From: Trichoplax adhaerens | Lineage: Eukaryota > Placozoa > Uniplacotomia > Trichoplacea > Trichoplacidae | Assembly: GCF_000150275.1 (NCBI RefSeq) | Contig: NW_002060945.1 | Location: 6,597,751 to 6,661,750 of the forward strand | DNA length: 64,000 nucleotides | Direction of reading: 5' to 3' | In this document: positions 36,475-50,220 of the stretch, piece by piece | Position numbering within the stretch: the first letter of the stretch is position 1 | Layout: each line of letters starts with the position of its first letter | The notes under the pieces: generated by a model | Database searches by the model: none | What the model saw: the letters and a program-made list of their open reading frames with translations, nothing else | What the model was told of the DNA's origin: nothing | Position numbers and translations under genes: made by a program

Positions 36475-37765
36475 TGAAACGGGAGCTATTATTGTATAAT
36501 CATGCGAGTATTTGAAGGTTGAAGTTAACCTTAAAATTTTTAAGTTTTTGTAACAATGAAATAATTGTTAAATAATTTAAAAATTGCTACAACCTACAAA
36601 CAGTACAGATTCTTTGCTATTCATTGTTACTTATGCTATTTGGTAGTACTTCATATCTGAACAGTACCTTAGTCAAATTTTCTCTAATAGCTCATTGACG
36701 GATAGAATATGCGTTTAGCATCGATAGTATTTGCCTTTTTAATGTACTAATAATATTTTGCGCTGAGATTAACTAGTATTTCGGTATGATATATCTAAAT
36801 TTTGATATCTCAATAGTAAAATAAGGCCCAATGCAACTGGTTTGGATGATTTCTTTTAATACGAATTAATAAAACTGTAAATGTGAACTTCAAAATAGTT
36901 TACCAACTACAGCATCAGTAATGTATTGTATTGAATGTACAATAATGTTTTGAATAATTATATTCAGATTGTGATAGGCCTTTAAGTTTAATCTAGAATG
37001 GTGCAATAGATTATGATCATAATGGCAGTAGCGATATTATGATCATAAATAGTAAAGCTTGGTGATTAAAGTATTCTACTCCTATGTACTAGCTTAAGAA
37101 ATCGTTGTTATCATCATAGAGAATGCATTAAATATTATAATACTGTAGTAACAGCATTCACGTAAATGAATTCGAAATGCGGTTGTATCGAAAGTAAAAT
37201 ATTACAAATTCATTTATCGGAAAAGAAATGACAGTACTCGCTATACAATTTGTGATAAGGTAGGATTAGCTCGTAACGATAGTTTCGACAATCGCGTTTA
37301 TCTTAGAAATTTCTATGTAAATAGTCCACTAGACATTAGATCTATTTCCAGAATGTGACAAAAAAATTAATAATTAATACATTTGATTTGCTGCTACATA
37401 TAATCTTCACTCTTGATGTACGGATAATTTAGACATAACCAAAACGTAACTAAAGTCCTTTACCTTTAATATAATTTACCTAAAAGTTACATTACTTTCT
37501 AATTTTGCTTATTGTAACATTTAAAAGTGTAATTGTCCAGGAGACTTTCTTAGTTGATCAAATAGAAATACTTGATATTGTTCAATTCAATTATGACACT
37601 TTCAAAAATTCTCTTACTTATGCAACAATCGACCGTATAGAAAAGATAGATAATGTTAAAGAAATCTTAATTAGCCGTTACTTCTAAAGAAAGTTTCATG
37701 AAATTTCTTAACTCTTACAATATAGATAGCATAAGTACATATAGATAGAGATAGATAATATTTTT
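36475..37765. other. Convergent spacer between subfamilies A and B
   Basis: This separates the 3' ends of UGT5 (+) and UGT6 (-). The open frame at 37505-37687 has no recognised family. It marks the switch from same-strand A copies to mixed-orientation B copies. Confidence 0.5.
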
Positions 37766-40241
37766 CTAATCTACTTTAGCTTTTGATTGAAATATCATTT
37801 TCGTACAAGCTTTCAACATTCGATAGATAATATAGAGTACAATTAGTACGAATAGCATAACATCTAGGTTGTATAGTTCGTAGAACCACAATTTCTCTCC
37901 TTCTACTTTTAGATGATGAGCTCCTTCCGCTTGCACAACGTATTCAATCCAGTCGACAATAGCATCTCTTGCCGTTCTTGGCGAGCTTTTGAGAATTTTA
38001 GATATTCTTTTGGCGTTTTCTCTGTATCTAAGCGTATATACATAAATGTAGACGTATAAAATCTTTAATCTGTATACATCACTTAAACAGGAGACATTAC
38101 TCATATACTGTATCTATCATTTATCATTCAATAAGAACTTAGATATTAAGCTATGTAGCATACAGACTTTACAACAACTGTATAAGTCTATTTAGGAACA
38201 GCACCTGACGAGATATGACGAGATATGTAGTCTAATATTTAACGACATCTTCGATAGAAATAATGTTAAATAATTCTTATTCAAAGAGTTATATAGAGTC
38301 TTACGGTACCTTTTATTGGCAGTGATTTCAGTAACTGCACTTGTAATATCGCTCATTGTGAATTTGTAAAAGTCTACATGAACTCCAATTTCGGTGCGAA
38401 TTATTCTGCGAATATTACCCATTTGCTCTTCCATAGCCGGCATTCCTATCATAGGTACACCATGATAGGCCCCTTCGTACACGCCATTTGAACCACAATG
38501 AGTGATAAAGGCAATAGTTTTGTTATGACCAAGAAGATCATTTTGAGGCATCCATTCGACAATTTTTACATTTTCAGGTACATGTTTAATTCTTTGCTTC
38601 GTTTTCCATATAATTTGATGAGGTAATTGACTTAGAGCTGCTACCATTTCCGTTAATTTATGATCTTGAATCTGAAGTTCACTACCTAACGACAGAATTA
38701 TAACACCTTGATCGCCGGAATTTTGCATAAATATTTCAAATGATTGAGGTAATGGCGAGGGTGGTACGGGTGTTAGCGGTCCTACAGTGTGAATATTTGG
38801 TGGTATAGGTACGGGATATTCGATAGCAAAGTCAAGAGTTGCTAAATAAACAGAAAATTTTCTACGTAACTCAAATAATGTTAAGTTTGTAGCAATATTA
38901 TGCTTAAATCTTAACGTATTAAGCATTTTAGAGGACCAATTTTTTATTATAGCTTCCATTCCTAAACCAACGATAACGTTCATTGCTCTTTGTAAGAAAC
39001 TCATATCCTTTGAAAACGGTCCTATCAGAGGTACATATGAATAAGGTGTATAAGCTCCCAGAAAGGTATGAAAGCCAACGATGCTTCCTGAGGTTGAAAC
39101 GTGTACCGACGGCTTGTTTAATACCTCCTTTAAAAGAAGACTACATACAAGTAAATCATCGGCGACAATAACATCGACATCTTGAAGTGATTGGATTAAC
39201 GTTTGATTCGATAGCATTGCATCACAATATCGTGTTTGTATATCACTGACATAACTTAGTGCTATAAATGGATTAGTGGTAGTAAATACTTTTTGAAGTT
39301 CAGTCTGAGTAAAGGGTCTTTCAATGTCATATAAGGCAAAAGCAGAAGTCTTTAATTTCTTAAGGACTTTAGGCTCATTTGAAATAATAGTAATAGGCTA
39401 GATCACAAAACCAACAAAAAATTAGTTTTTTCATTTCTTAATTCAAATCGTAGAGAATAGTAACTCAGGAAGGTATTATTGCTATAAAGATTCGTATTGA
39501 ATATTAAAAACTTATAAATTTTTCAATCCAATAGACTTTCATTTTTCAAAAAGGCAGTAACTGATGATATTCAATTCGGATACAATGCATCAATAATGTT
39601 TACAGTACTATCGATGACTACTTATGATTTTCTGTATGTATGAGCTATAATAAGATAATCAGTACATTCAAAAATTAAAGATTTCGGCTGATGAATGAAT
39701 TAATTTTTAAAATAGCATTAATCACTGTTTTGTTGCCTCTTATTTTCTTACGCATTACATATTTTTAAATCAGTTATTTCACTTGAATCGTACTGTTATA
39801 GGCTGATTAGTACAGCTTATCTTTTGGAAGGGATTGTAAAGTACTGTAATAATTCTACTGTATACATATCACTAAATTAATTTACTTTATTAATTTGATA
39901 CTGATAGTTAGAGGTTACTTATTCTATGACCCTATACTGAACTAGTCATAGCTGCCAGTAGGTTATTAATATGTTATAAAATAGTATGAAGGAAAGGATA
40001 GTGATGTAGAGTATTAGAAATATCGATACATCGTTGAGAAAATTGGCAAGACACATACCGTATGACCTCTTTTAATCAGATGTTGCGCAATGATATCCGC
40101 CGATAAAGGATGGCTGCCAGCAATAAACGGCAATATAGCGACTTTTAACGACGATATACATGGCAATGCAAAGATTAATAGAATAAGTAATATGCTGGGC
40201 TTGTTGTTAAAGAAATGTCGGATCGGCTGGTTGTCAGGCAT
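37766..40241 (-). CDS. UDP-glycosyltransferase UGT6 (subfamily B)
   Basis: Exons (reading leftward) 40059-40241, 38310-39397 and 37766-38027 give 510 residues. Exon 1 holds a hydrophobic signal segment (ILLILLIFALPCISS) and AGSHPLSADI with the catalytic Ser-His. Exon 2 begins PITIISNEPKVL and carries the acceptor-side DVDVIVADDLLVCS segment. Its donor site reads WMPQNDLLGHNK, THCGSNGVYEG and PAMEEQ. Exon 3 has WIEYVVQAEGAHHL, a membrane span and the tail KAKVD (KxKxx). The start codon is the only ATG giving a signal peptide in frame. It is divergent with UGT7, 1.16 kb away. No lesion is visible. Confidence 0.9.
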
Positions 40242-41403
40242 TTTTGGCTAGTCTGAGTGCATGGATCAGGTCTCAATATCACAATTACCTGGAAATTAGC
40301 TATCGTTTACTGCTGGCATGAAAAAGAAAGTGATTACTATACCAAATCTCTGCTGGCCTATCTTAACGATAGCACTTTAGTTTGTGTGATGATATGGTGG
40401 CCCCAAAACTGTGAACTATGGATTTGCGTCTGCGTAAAAGACGTCATTACATTCAAAAAAGAATTTACTGATGCAATTAGATTAAAAATTTCATCCGTTC
40501 GAGGCTAGAAATTATCTCAATGTTTGCAATGATTTCGACGATTAGCAGCGTTTCTCTCCGTCAATTTAATAGGTCTTCAATTCAATTTTTTGTCAATTCG
40601 ATAAAGACTATGACTTGCAGCTACTTAAGTAAACTATTAGCTAGCTGCAAATACTGTAAGTCTTATAGCAATGACTTGCTATTATTCATTTAATTCTTCC
40701 TGATGATGGTATATTAAGGATAATTTTGAATCTGGCCAAGAACTTGCTACTTGATTAATAGTAAGAAATAACTAAAATTTGAATTCGCTGACATAGAGAG
40801 AGTGAATTAGAAGTCTTAGAACTTGCGTGGAGTAAGAGGGAGATGAAGCGAGTTACAGTATAATGACTAATCATTTTATCCTTCTAATAATATCTTTCTT
40901 AATATTTCGATAAATCTTACTACTCTATCAGTCGGACTATTATCGAATTACGCTATGGCTATGATACTTCGACTCTTGAGCTAACGCTTGGCTTGAAATA
41001 CTTATGGTCACGTTTTTAGATATATTAGAGAGGTATAAAAAAGAAACAGATGACAGCGATAATTGAAACTTTACTAGTAACTCAACTATTCTAATTATAA
41101 TTATTCTTGGTGTGACTACGATAATATAAGCTTACGCAAACACGAATAATAATTACATAATAGCTATTCATTCAATTTATTATTAGCATTATCCCAGTCC
41201 TTTATAAGCGCATGCACTCGCTTCTATTTGCCAAGCCTCTTTTTAACATCGGAGTTTCGGGACAGCGCCGCGCCGTTCCAACATCTTTCCTCACTTTTAC
41301 GTTATATAAGTCGAGCTTGTAACGTCTTTTATTGTAGTTATTCTTTAAAAGTAACTATTTTACTCCATATTTCTGACTTGGACATCTAAATTGATCGCTG
41401 ACT
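40242..41403. other. Divergent promoter region between UGT6 and UGT7
   Basis: The two start codons face away from each other across 1.16 kb. The open frame at 40257-40508 has no recognised family. The UGT7 side holds a relatively GC-rich patch (about 41255-41280) followed by a TATA-like element. Confidence 0.5.
41302..41310 (+). promoter_or_regulatory. Candidate TATA box of UGT7
   Basis: TTATATAAG lies about 95 bp before the UGT7 start codon, directly after a GC-richer stretch. That is the expected place for a core promoter. No transcript start is known. Confidence 0.35.
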
Positions 41404-43484
41404 ATGGGTAAAATCTGGACCTTTACGGGGTTATGCTTGCTGATTACTCTTGCATCGTTACCTTGCACACAATCCTTGAAAGTTGGTGTCTTACCCATGA
41501 TTGGAGGAAGCCATACATTGTCTATGGACTTAATTACCCAACAAATAATCAAAAGAGGCCATGAAGTAAGCACGTTCAAAAATTTCTATACCTTAGATTC
41601 TAACTAAGAACTAGCTAACATTAAGAGAGCCTACACATTTTCTACATTAATTTTCTAAAATTATACTAATAAAAGATCGTTCACGTTATTTTACCAGCAC
41701 GAATAAGTCTCAATCTTACTAAAAGAGTGCACCTTTTAAACATTAATTCTTTTATTCCTAGGCAGTTACAATTATATCGAACGAGCCTGATCGACTGAAA
41801 AAGCTGAAGCCTTCTCCTCTAGCTCTATTTGAAATCGATCGACCCGCAACCTCGGAAGATTTCCAGTCACTATTGATCTCGAGTGATCCATTATATCCTG
41901 TTTATGGATTATATGATATACAGACACGCTATTGCGATGCTATCTTATCGAATAAAACTTTACTACAATCGATTCAAGATGTAGATATTGTAGTCAGTGA
42001 TGGTATCTACTTCTGCAGTATACTATTGCCTGAAGTATTGAACAAACCAAATATACAAATATCATTTTCCGGAGGAATCATAGGCTTCCATACCTTCGTA
42101 GGCCAGTATGAACCCAGTTCTTATATACCGCTACGAATCACACTATCTGCTTCTGGAAATGTAGAGAAAAAGATGGCATTTGCACAACGAGCTGCTAATT
42201 TCATCTTTGGTAAAATTTTTTTTGCCTTGATGGAATATTTTTCAGTGAGCGTAGTCAATAAATTAAGATTCAAGCACAATATCAGTACACATTTGACACT
42301 GCATCAATTACGTCAAAAACCTTCATTATTTCTAACCGCAGTCGATTTCTCAATCGAATATACGAGACCATTACCACCTTATATTCAAGCCATAGGACCT
42401 ATTACTCCAAAGCCTGCATCGCCACTACCTCCAGCTTTCCAAACTATTATGCAGAATTCGACTAGTCGAGGCGTAGTTCTTGTATCTTTTGGTAGCGAAC
42501 TTCAACTGTCTGATGATAATTTACCGAAAATGACGGCAGCATTAGGCAAGTTACCCTATACAGTTATTTGGAAAACTAGACAAAAAATCGATAATATACC
42601 TAGTAATGTTAACGTAGTACAATGGGTACCTCAAAATGATATCCTTGGCCATCGTAAAACTATTGCATTTATAACACATTGTGGAAGTAACGGTTTATAC
42701 GAAGGTGCATATCACGGAGTACCTATGATAGGGATGCCAGGAATGATAGAACAAATAGGCAATGCTGAAAGACTATTACGTGCAGGAGTTGCAATCTATG
42801 TGGACTTTAACAACTTTAGCGAAGCAGATATTATTAACGCCGTGACGGAATTGGTCGAAAATAAGAGGTACTTAATTTAGCTTTTTAAGTTCAGAATTTT
42901 ATCTTGTATGCTTTCTTAATAATCACACTTAAATTTGAATCTTTATCAAGACATAATGAATAATTATCTATATTTCTTCTACAAATACTGATCTTAAACT
43001 AGCTTGCTATAGAAGGGAACTATAAATTTTAAATAATACGCATTCTCTACTGTTCAATTAGATTATAATGTGAAATATAAATTAATCTTAAACCGATACT
43101 GCTATATTCTAAGCATTATCATCTTAGTTATACATAATTAATTATAGTACGAAGATACGTAAAAAATAGTAAGGATATCAGAGTAACAAGAAATCGACTT
43201 TAAATATTTGTTTTAGATATAAGGACAACGCAGTTAAGATTTCCAAAGTTATAAAAAGTAGACGAAGATCGCCTACGGACACTGTTGTTGATTGGATTGA
43301 ATATGTTGTGGAAACAGACGGAGCTCATCATTTAAAAGTAGAGGGAGAAAATTTATGGTTTTATGAATTCTACAATTTAGATGTTTTACTAGTAGTTACA
43401 GCTATAATCTATATTATTTATTGCGTGCTAGCATTTTTTATAAAAGCAATTTGTAGTTCAAAATCTAAAGCCAAAGTAGATTGA
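41404..43484 (+). CDS. UDP-glycosyltransferase UGT7 (subfamily B)
   Basis: Exons 41404-41565, 41762-42867 and 43217-43484 give 511 residues. The signal peptide is LCLLITLASLPCTQS; GGSHTLSMDL supplies the Ser-His. Exon 2 starts at the AG of 41760-41761 (AVTIISNEPDRL). It contains WVPQNDILGHRK, THCGSNGLYEG and PGMIEQ. Exon 3 encodes YKDNAVKISK, WIEYVVETDGAHHL, a membrane span and the tail KAKVD (KxKxx). Compared with UGT6 and UGT8 it has a few extra residues around TLSASGNVEKK. The copy is intact. Confidence 0.92.
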
Positions 43485-46359
43485 AAGTAGATTGAGTATG
43501 AAATTTAGTAGCTTTTTTCTATACCTGTTACCTCGAATACAGTAGATGCTATACGAGAATTCCTTAGTATAAATAAGTAGATATACATTTTTATAGTTAG
43601 TTTGCAATCACTTCTGTAGGTACGATGATTTACTACTTTGTCCATAAAATAATTTTTCTTTTGATAAGATAAGTAGTAATTGTCGGTTCAATAGCTAAGA
43701 CCACGTGAATTTTCCATATTTTAGCCGTACATAGCTGATTTTACAAACAAATTTATTATATGCGTTAGTATAGTTTAAGAAAACAAATAAAACTAAACTA
43801 GTTTTCTACTTTAAGTAAAACACTATCTAAAAGTTAATAAGGCTCTCATGAGCGAACCTCTAAGAGCTTCGAGTCTGGATTTTGCTACGGCAATTGCATA
43901 ACGAAATTCTGTAAATAAAGCGTTAAGATAATTTATTTTAAAATTTTACTACAATTACCAAAATTCAATTTTACTAGCGGTGCATACCAGTGTAGAATCT
44001 AAAGTAATATGTTACTTTCTCACCTTGTAATTATAGCTCGCTACCGAGTAATATTATTAAAATAGCTCCTCCTGTAGATTTCTAAATAAAATCTTCAAAA
44101 TACGACCTTATGTGGTAATAATGATGGAGACTGAATAGATGATATTCCAATAAAACGTACATATACAGGAATACTGTTGTGTTTATATCGTAAATCATTT
44201 ACAGCATTGTCGCATGACTATGTACAGAATATCCCTAGAAAAATTGGCTTCGCACTGTATTGCCTAATCGCTGTAGAAATGAAAGTTTGGAGAATAGAAA
44301 GCTGGATGACTGGGTATATACAGTAAGGTGCAGGTCGATATCATTCAGAAAAGGTATTAAGGCTTAAAATATCGTCATTGAAGGCGATAATTATGAATGA
44401 CTTTGTAATACTTCCGGTATTAAGATACTCCACACAGAGACGTCATTACTGGCAACAAGATCAGCGACTTAAAGCGTAGTAAATTCTTGTTAGAAAGTGT
44501 AATATCAGAATAGTGAATCTAAACATTCACATGATGAAATCGAATTTTTAAAGGACTTCTTTTTGCAAGCATAATTTGAGTATCCTCCTCAGTAATTGGA
44601 TTATTCATATCATGTTATACTCATGGAGATGGCTTTAACCTTTTCATACGATGTAGTCTATAGAATAAAAGTGCCATAGTCTGCAAAGACACAATTAGAC
44701 AACTTTAGATATGGTGATAATAGTGAATATAAGCCATGGTGTTTTATACATTGTACATAGGATCTAAATATATAGTTTGAGTATATTTACAATGCATAGG
44801 TATGTTTACCGATGTAGCACTCAATTGAAAATTTTTTAATTTCTAGATATTCAATAAATAAAACTATTGACTATATATGTTATCATTTAGTTATATTTGA
44901 ATTTCGATCTTGGCTTATAAATTTTAATCATAAAGTGCTATAATAATCTATTAAAAATATATTCCATCAATACTATAAATGCAAACACATGCCATTTGTC
45001 AATTAAAATATCGCTTAAAGGTTGAAAAAAATTTCTCTCGTGATATACTGTACCTTTATATGGCCTCCAGGACAAAACACACCGAACTCTATATTCAATA
45101 CTGAAGAGTGTTCTAGTTAGTTTCTCTCCCTCTCTTTTAGTAATCCCTAGTCTAGTAGTCCATTGCTGAGGTAAACAAGATGGTGTACTGTAGACAGATT
45201 TATTTATATTTTTTCCATTATTTGCCTATAGAGACCCCATGAACACTACAGAATAATTACATAATTACATATGGCATAACTCTGTACATTACTGTATATT
45301 ATAAATTATGGTATTTGATCCATTAAAGGCCTTATTATTGAATAGTACGTGTTTATATAAGATAACTAATAGTTCAAAATTTCAGCCCTATTATTATGAC
45401 ATATTAAATTGCTCAACCATAAAGAATAGTACTGTATCAATCTCTTTGGTAGTTTAGGGCTGCAATAGTTCAATTATTAAAATCTCTGCAAATATAGTGA
45501 TTAATTATAATATGAAAAGTTACTTGGCCTATCGAAATTAAGTCTTCTGCCTGGATAGTATTTGGCAGTACTACTCGTTTCTATTAATAACAATTATACG
45601 TGTACATATACCGTTCATCGCTTCGAGGGAAGCTTCTAATAGAAATTATTTCCATATAGAACTTTTAATTCTGTTAGATACTATTGCGAGTGACTAGTTA
45701 AATATGTTGCTGTTTATTGTCGTCAAATACGATGTTTATATAAAATTATCGCTATAGCTAGCTAGCTGTTATATGCATTCAATAGTTAGCATAATTTAAA
45801 ATTACCCCTCTGTAGTCCTTACTCTGACAGGGTAAATTATTTTACTTGTACGTATATATGTTATACGTTCAATTTGTTTATTACGAAGAAATTAGCCATT
45901 TACGTGTCTACTATGTTACCTCAGGAAATATATCATAATCTTATCTTACGTAATATATAGGTTACATTAGTTAAAGCCAAAACATAGTTACTCTAGCAAT
46001 AAAAGTATAAGAACACACTTAATCGATAATTAATAAATCGCATCATAATTTTTGTAGAATTATTCTTTCTGGAATCTGTGTTTTATACACAAATTAAAAG
46101 GTTACTCTACAGTAATGATTTCGTAGCTCGATTATATATCGCAGATGCCTCTGCATTTATATTCGTATATCTCATCACATGAACACTATGGAAACCGCAA
46201 AAAATCGAACCTTGTGCAGGACTACCTACAGAGTTAATGGACATAAAAAAAGTGTCGCAAAGATACTAAACTAGCGTCCAATAATAATTTATCACGTAAT
46301 TTAAATTATGCATAACAGATATGAGCGGCTATCGTAGCCATTTCTTAGTTTAATATTTA
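43485..46359. other. Convergent spacer between UGT7 and UGT8
   Basis: No intact gene lies here. It contains the short UGT relic at 44018-44140. The rest is AT-rich, with no frame of note. Confidence 0.5.
44018..44140 (-). pseudogene. Short UGT subfamily B exon 2 relic
   Basis: The plus-strand text CTCGCTACCGAGTAAT..TTAAAATAGCTCCT and AAAATCTTCAAAATACGA then GATGGAGACTG matches the reverse strand of UGT8 around 47425-47515 and UGT9 around 52690-52790. That is the GSELQL / ILMSFGS region and the FENF..LPQ-SPSP region. The frame is broken and the flanks are unrecognisable. Confidence 0.6.
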
Positions 46360-48473
46360 CTAATCAGATTTTGCTTTCGTTGTCGAACAACAAATTCTAT
46401 TCGTAACATAGTTTAACAACCGATAAGAAATATACAACATCAATATTATAAATGCAAAGACATCCAAGTTATAAAGTTCGTAAAACGATAGCATTTCGCC
46501 TTGTACTTTCAAATGATGAGCACCGTCTGTATCGACTGCGTATTCTACCCAATCTACAACTGTATCTCTTGCCGATTTACTGCTTTTAAGAATTTTTGAA
46601 ATTTTCTGTACGTTTTCTTTGTATCTATTAGAGTAAAAGTTGAATTAAGTGCTACATTGTAGAAATATACTGTATTTAACATCATTACAATAGATAAAAA
46701 TACGTGATATAAATCCAAGTCTATCAAGTATTTACTTTACTACCTCAAATCATAACTTGAAATGTTTTACTCGCTTTTTTAAATTATAAATTAGCTTAAT
46801 TAGTTAAAGATAACTTACTTAAACTGATAGAATGTAATGTACATAATATTTGCAATACCCCCATCATAGATTAAAGCAGTATATACTGAATTATTACACA
46901 TGTGCCTCTTTTTTATTATAATGTATTCGATCGTTAGAGATACGTAATATTGTAAATGATAATGTATTTCTAATACATCTATTTTATAATAACGACGAAA
47001 GGTATATATGAAGATATAAATAGAAGGTATCTATTTATAATCTATATTATCAATGATTACCTTGGACTTGCTGCTAATGCATTTATGGCGTTAATAATAT
47101 CTTCAGACGTGAAGCTGTAGAAATCAACCTCTAACCCTATTCCAGCATGTTTCATTCTTTGAGCATTAAGCTGTTGCTCGATCATAGATGGCATAGCTAT
47201 CATTGGAACGCCATGATACGCTGCTTCGTATAAACTATTCGAGCCACAATGTGTTATTAGAGCGACTATTCTCTTGTGACCAAGAATATCATTCTGAGGA
47301 GTCCATCCGAAAGTTTTAACGTTCTCAGGTAAATTATCCACAGTCTGTTTCGTCTTCCATATAACATTATAGGGTAATTGACTTAAAGCTTTAATCATCT
47401 CCGACACTTTATAATCTTCTAACTGTAACTCGCTACCGAATGACATTAAAATAGCTCCTTGCTTCGAGTTTTGTATAAAGTTTTCGAATATTTGAGGTAG
47501 CGGTGATGGAGATTGAGGAGATAAAGGTCCCACTAGATGGACATATGGAGGTATAGGTCGAGGGTATTCGATTGAAAAATCCAGTGCCGATAAATGCAAG
47601 GACAATTTTCTTTGTAATTGAGCAAGGCTTAAGTGTGTACTAATATTATGTTTGGATCTTAATTGTTCGGCAACTTTTTCGCAATCCCATTGAAAAATTC
47701 GCTCCATTACTAATTTACCAATAACGCTGATTAATCGTTCGAAAAATGATAACTTACGCGATGTTAGAGACGGATGGGTGGGTACATACGATGCAGGTCG
47801 ATAGCGGCCATAAAAGGTATGTACACCAAGGATACCACCGTTGAAATAAATGTTAATGAAAGGTTTTTGCAAAACTTCAGGTAGTAAAATACTGCAGACG
47901 TAAACTCCATCGCTGACGACAATGTCGATATCTTTAAGCGATTGTAGTAGCGTTTTGTTGGAGAGTGTAGCATCGCAATATCGCTTCTGTGCAGCCATAA
48001 AAAGCCGCCAAGTTTTGAAAGGATCTTTCTTAGTAAACATATTCTGTGTATCACTTTCTCTAATTGGTTCATCGATTTGATATAACGCCAAACGAGAAGG
48101 CTTTAGCTTTTTTATGTGATGCGGTTCATTGGACATTATCGTCACGGTCTATGCAAATATCGAAAATTATTCCCATTACATAGTGTAAGGATATTATGAT
48201 TATATGGACAACGTATTAAAATAGAAGATGATTTGATACAGTATTACTAGTATTCGCTAATTCAACATAAATCACAGTAAATAAAAAAAACCTCTTTATA
48301 CAAATTACCTCATGGCCTCTCTTTATTAATTGCTGTGTAATTACATCCATACAATAGGAATGACTGGTTCCCATCATAGGGAGGATGGCAACTTTATACG
48401 ATGATCCTTGTGAAATCATCATCAGCACACATAAAAGTGTGCAGTAGTAAACGCATGTTCTTGCATAAGTCAT
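46360..48473 (-). CDS. UDP-glycosyltransferase UGT8 (subfamily B)
   Basis: Exons (leftward) 48309-48473, 47061-48148 and 46360-46624 give 505 residues. The signal segment is YCTLLCVLMMISQGSS; GTSHSYCMDV holds the Ser-His. Exon 2 begins TVTIMSNEPHH and has WTPQNDILGHKR, THCGSNSLYEA and PSMIEQ. Exon 3 was located from the acceptor just right of 46624 and reads YKENVQKISK, WVEYAVDTDGAHHL, a membrane span (FIILMLYISYRLL) and the tail KAKSD. It is closest to UGT9 (shared MSNEP and GTSHSYCMD phrases), pointing to a recent UGT8/UGT9 duplication. No lesion was found. Confidence 0.9.
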
Positions 48474-49214
48474 TTTCTCATCAATAGAAGAGCCTTAACG
48501 ATTAGTAAATAAAGACAAGATTATAAAGATTGTATCGATGCAATACAAACAAGAGATAGTTACTATTTTTATCTAGAAATTAAAATTACTATTACTGATG
48601 GACTGTAATCACATTACTTTTTAAACGTTTCGTTTCCTACACTCTAGAGTAGCTGAGTAATACTCATTCAGCTTCTAATCCTCTCCTCTTATCCTAGCGA
48701 ATTAATCTTACTAACTGCTTTTTAAAATAATATAAATCATAAATTAGTTTATTTCTTTGCCGATAATTTGATTTATTGCACTCTTGTCGCTGTTCTTTAT
48801 CTCAGATGCAACGAAGATGGTATACTCTACCAACATGGAATGACTTAGATGTGCTTGATGAAATTAGCTAATTTAAAATCTACCTTTCGAAACTCTCAAC
48901 TTCTGTTGTAAACAGGTAAAAATTATTCAAAATGCTGCTAAATTTATCTACTTGATTAGAGCGACATTAGTTTCCTTTAATTTATGATAAGTTTGTAAAC
49001 ATTGATATATACGAAAATAAAAGAGGGTAAATACTGCGTTAAATCCTTACGACTGGTGAAATAATTCAGACTAAAAAAGGACTATCCAATTTATCCAATA
49101 GAATGAACTCTACTTTATTTTGCTTTAGTAAATTATAAGTAGCCGGTTGGATAGGACATTAATAATAAACTACTATTTCAGCATGACTTATATACTGGTT
49201 GAACCGACCGTATA

Positions 49215-49460
49215 CCTACCAGTGACTGATAGTTTGTAAAAATTGCGAAGAAATAAAACAACTCAATAATGTAGTAAAAATAAAATAAAAAACGACAAGT
49301 ACTCAAGGTTGCAATGATCTGTATTCGTAAAACTTTAGCCAAATTCAAAGTAAATGCCTTCAAAACTTAAAGACCTAATTAGTGACTACATTATAGCTAA
49401 ACAGTTTTCCACCGGTATACTCGTACAGGGCTCCCTACGCCCATGAAATAGTGGTCCAAT
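49215..49460. repeat. Dispersed repeat, copy 2 (partner at 22255-22500)
   Basis: It shares AGTGACTGATAGTTTGTA, ACTCAAGGTTG and TGATCTGTATTCG with copy 1, and a conserved end GGGCTCCCTACGCCC followed by ATAGTGGTCC. It sits 27 kb from its partner, between UGT genes. Confidence 0.55.
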
Positions 49461-50034
49461 TTTACTGAGACGTGTAAAATATCTCTCAATCAGGTGATGC
49501 GAGTAAAATTACTAGCAATGCCATTCAATTTTACCGTACTTGAGCTTAGTGAAATCAATTTCTACCGCTTATTTTTACCTTGGTAAGTATTGCTTGGAGG
49601 CAATCGCTTGGTTAGGTCGCCAGTGGTTAATAAAACTAGGCAAAAGCTCTTCTAAACTATTTAATTAACAGAAACTATTAAGTTGCTACGCAGGCCAGCT
49701 AAAATGAAAGATTCAAGATGTACAGACGTACAGACAACAGCTCGGTCTAACCTAGCCCAAAACTCGTCATTATCAACCTAATTTATATGCTGCATCAAGA
49801 GGTAGAGATTATTCTTTCTAGTATATAAATATAATCCATGATAGAAATATCTATGTTGCATTATCTTCTGCAATGGTATTTGTGATGGAGAGTTGAATGA
49901 TTCAGCTGAAGTAGATTTCATTGCTACTTAGAGATTTACACAAATACATTGAGTAAGAAAATCGATTCTTTATTGTAAACTTTATGTGTGAGGGAGTTAC
50001 AGTAAAGTAGCGCATAAGCTGTTGTAAAGTAACC

Positions 50035-50220
50035 TGAGAATTATCATAAACATTGCAATTATTGCAAATAACTAAATCTAAGGCAAAAATTGCAATACGT
50101 CAAAATGATTAACATCGTAACTAATGCAACGAACTAAATCTGAAGCAGAAATTGTTATACGTATCGTTAAAATAATTAGCATTATAACTATTACAACCAA
50201 CTCAATCTGAGATACAAATT
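50035..50220. repeat. About 66-bp tandem repeat, three diverged copies
   Basis: AACTAAATCTAAGGCAAAAATTG, AACTAAATCTGAAGCAGAAATTG and AACTCAATCTGAGATACAAATTG recur at equal spacing. Each is followed by TATACGT or a similar motif and by an ATTA-CAT-TAACTA run. Confidence 0.65.
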
